DNA from: Saccharothrix syringae
GTDB lineage: Bacteria; Actinomycetota; Actinomycetes; Mycobacteriales; Pseudonocardiaceae
Direction: 5' to 3'
NCBI RefSeq assembly: GCF_009498035.1
Contig: NZ_CP034550.1
Location: 10,726,001-10,790,000, forward strand
DNA: 64,000 bases
Positions 63,632 through 64,000 of the stretch are shown in pieces. Below the pieces are notes generated by a model. It saw only the letters and a program-made list of their open reading frames with translations. It was not told the DNA's origin and ran no database searches. Every line of letters begins with the position of its first letter. Within the stretch, counting starts at the first letter, position 1. The translations under genes and the position numbers were made by a program.

Positions 63632-64000
63632 ATGGGTGGTTTTTCGCTGGAGCTGAACGAGGACCAGGTCGACCTGCGCGACTGGGTCCACGGCTTCGCC
63701 AAGGACGTGATCCGGCCGGCGGCCGCCGAGTGGGACGAGCGCGAGGAGACGCCGTGGCCGGTGATCCAGGAGGCGGCGAAGATCGGCCTGTACGGGTTCG
63801 AGGCGCTGGCCACGTGGTTCGCCGACCCCATCGGGCTGTCGCTGCCGATCGCCACGGAGGAGCTGTTCTGGGGTGACGCGGGGATCGCGCTGGCCCTGAT
63901 GGGCACCGGCCTGGCCGCGGCGGGCATCTTCGCCTCCGGCGAGCCCGAGCAGCTGGCCGAGTGGGTGCCCGAGTGCTTCGGCACGGAGGACGACCCGAAG
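63632..64000 (+). CDS. Acyl-CoA dehydrogenase, N-terminal 123 residues (runs off the window)
   Basis: Opens MGGFSLELNEDQVDLRDWVH with AAAEWDEREETPWPVIQEA, the helical N-terminal domain of acyl-CoA dehydrogenases, and reaches LPIATEELFWGDAGIALALM before the window ends. The flavin domain and catalytic Glu lie beyond it. It is a second acyl-CoA dehydrogenase of the cluster, distinct from FadE5. GAGGGGAC lies just before the ATG and it is co-directional with SCP2, 7 bases away. Confidence 0.9.
   Translation, partial: MGGFSLELNEDQVDLRDWVHGFAKDVIRPAAAEWDEREETPWPVIQEAAKIGLYGFEALATWFADPIGLSLPIATEELFWGDAGIALALMGTGLAAAGIFASGEPEQLAEWVPECFGTEDDPK

Overview
The window is high-GC (roughly 72-74 %) DNA from a filamentous actinomycete, most likely the Pseudonocardiaceae (Saccharothrix / Actinosynnema / Lentzea-like). 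Grounds: an HspR-controlled dnaK-grpE-dnaJ-hspR operon, a mycobacterial-type fba/DUF3151 neighbourhood, a bifunctional dCTP deaminase, fadE5/fadA2/fabG4/htdX homologues, a dre-type (DasR) operator before nagK-nagA, an F420-type oxidoreductase, a LAXTG surface protein, many GTG starts and several apparently leaderless starts (TANNNT about 6-7 nt before GTG/ATG). Genus is inferred from gene content only; no rRNA is present.

Layout. 1-7.9 kb: end of a DUF3151 gene, a polytopic membrane protein, a secreted serine hydrolase, class II fructose-bisphosphate aldolase, DUF427, an F420-type oxidoreductase, an aldo/keto reductase, an SDR, and a divergent YCII protein / ECF sigma pair. 8-11.2 kb: N-acetylglucosamine kinase and NagA behind a DasR-like site, a small membrane protein and DedA. 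11.2-17.9 kb: FAD-linked oxidase, a second DedA, P-loop and PfkB sugar kinases divergent from a LacI regulator, a cytosolic GH76-like protein and a TrmH-family methyltransferase. 17.9-19.1 kb: a lower-GC patch with a 310-aa two-TM protein and a 42-aa ORF, neither recognised. 19.1-22.4 kb: pyrE and small membrane or dehydrogenase genes. 22.7-23.0 kb: an ISAs1-type transposase remnant.

23.3-33.4 kb is the heat-shock block: clpB at one end and dnaK-grpE-dnaJ-hspR at the other, with HAIR (HspR) operators before clpB and dnaK. Between them lie a VOC protein, a flavohaemoglobin-like gene and two long non-coding gaps. The first gap carries tandem repeats and a same-strand array of DnaA-box-like 9-mers, five of them exactly 21 bp apart.

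33.6-46.7 kb: DUF4097 lipoprotein, TetR/SMR efflux operon with its palindrome, FadF-type Fe-S oxidoreductase, LAXTG surface protein, CDF exporter, dcd, tRNA-Gly(CCC), a decayed stretch with two pseudogenes around an OhrR/MarR-DUF5313 operon, a sodium/solute symporter and a LuxR-type regulator. 46.7-56.4 kb: fadE5, a 13-unit 22-bp repeat array, a 138-bp near-perfect palindrome, DUF1206, a VanW protein with TRAI repeats, GroES-like and NHL/thioredoxin proteins, and a 132-bp exact duplication that made a truncated ORF. 56.7-64 kb: SIMPL and OmpA-like proteins, then the beta-oxidation cluster fadA2 < > fabG4-htdX, TetR < > SCP2-acyl-CoA dehydrogenase, whose order resembles M. tuberculosis Rv0238-Rv0244c.

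How they work together. A palindrome with consensus YTACY-N4-RGTAR stands before fadF, fadE5, the fadA2/fabG4 divergent pair and the tetR/SCP2 divergent pair. This suggests one dispersed fatty-acid regulon governed by the TetR protein at 62.2-62.9 kb. HspR controls the chaperones, DasR amino-sugar use, and smaller local repressors (LacI, TetR-SMR, OhrR) their own neighbours. Everything functional here is read from sequence and remembered family knowledge; no searches were run.
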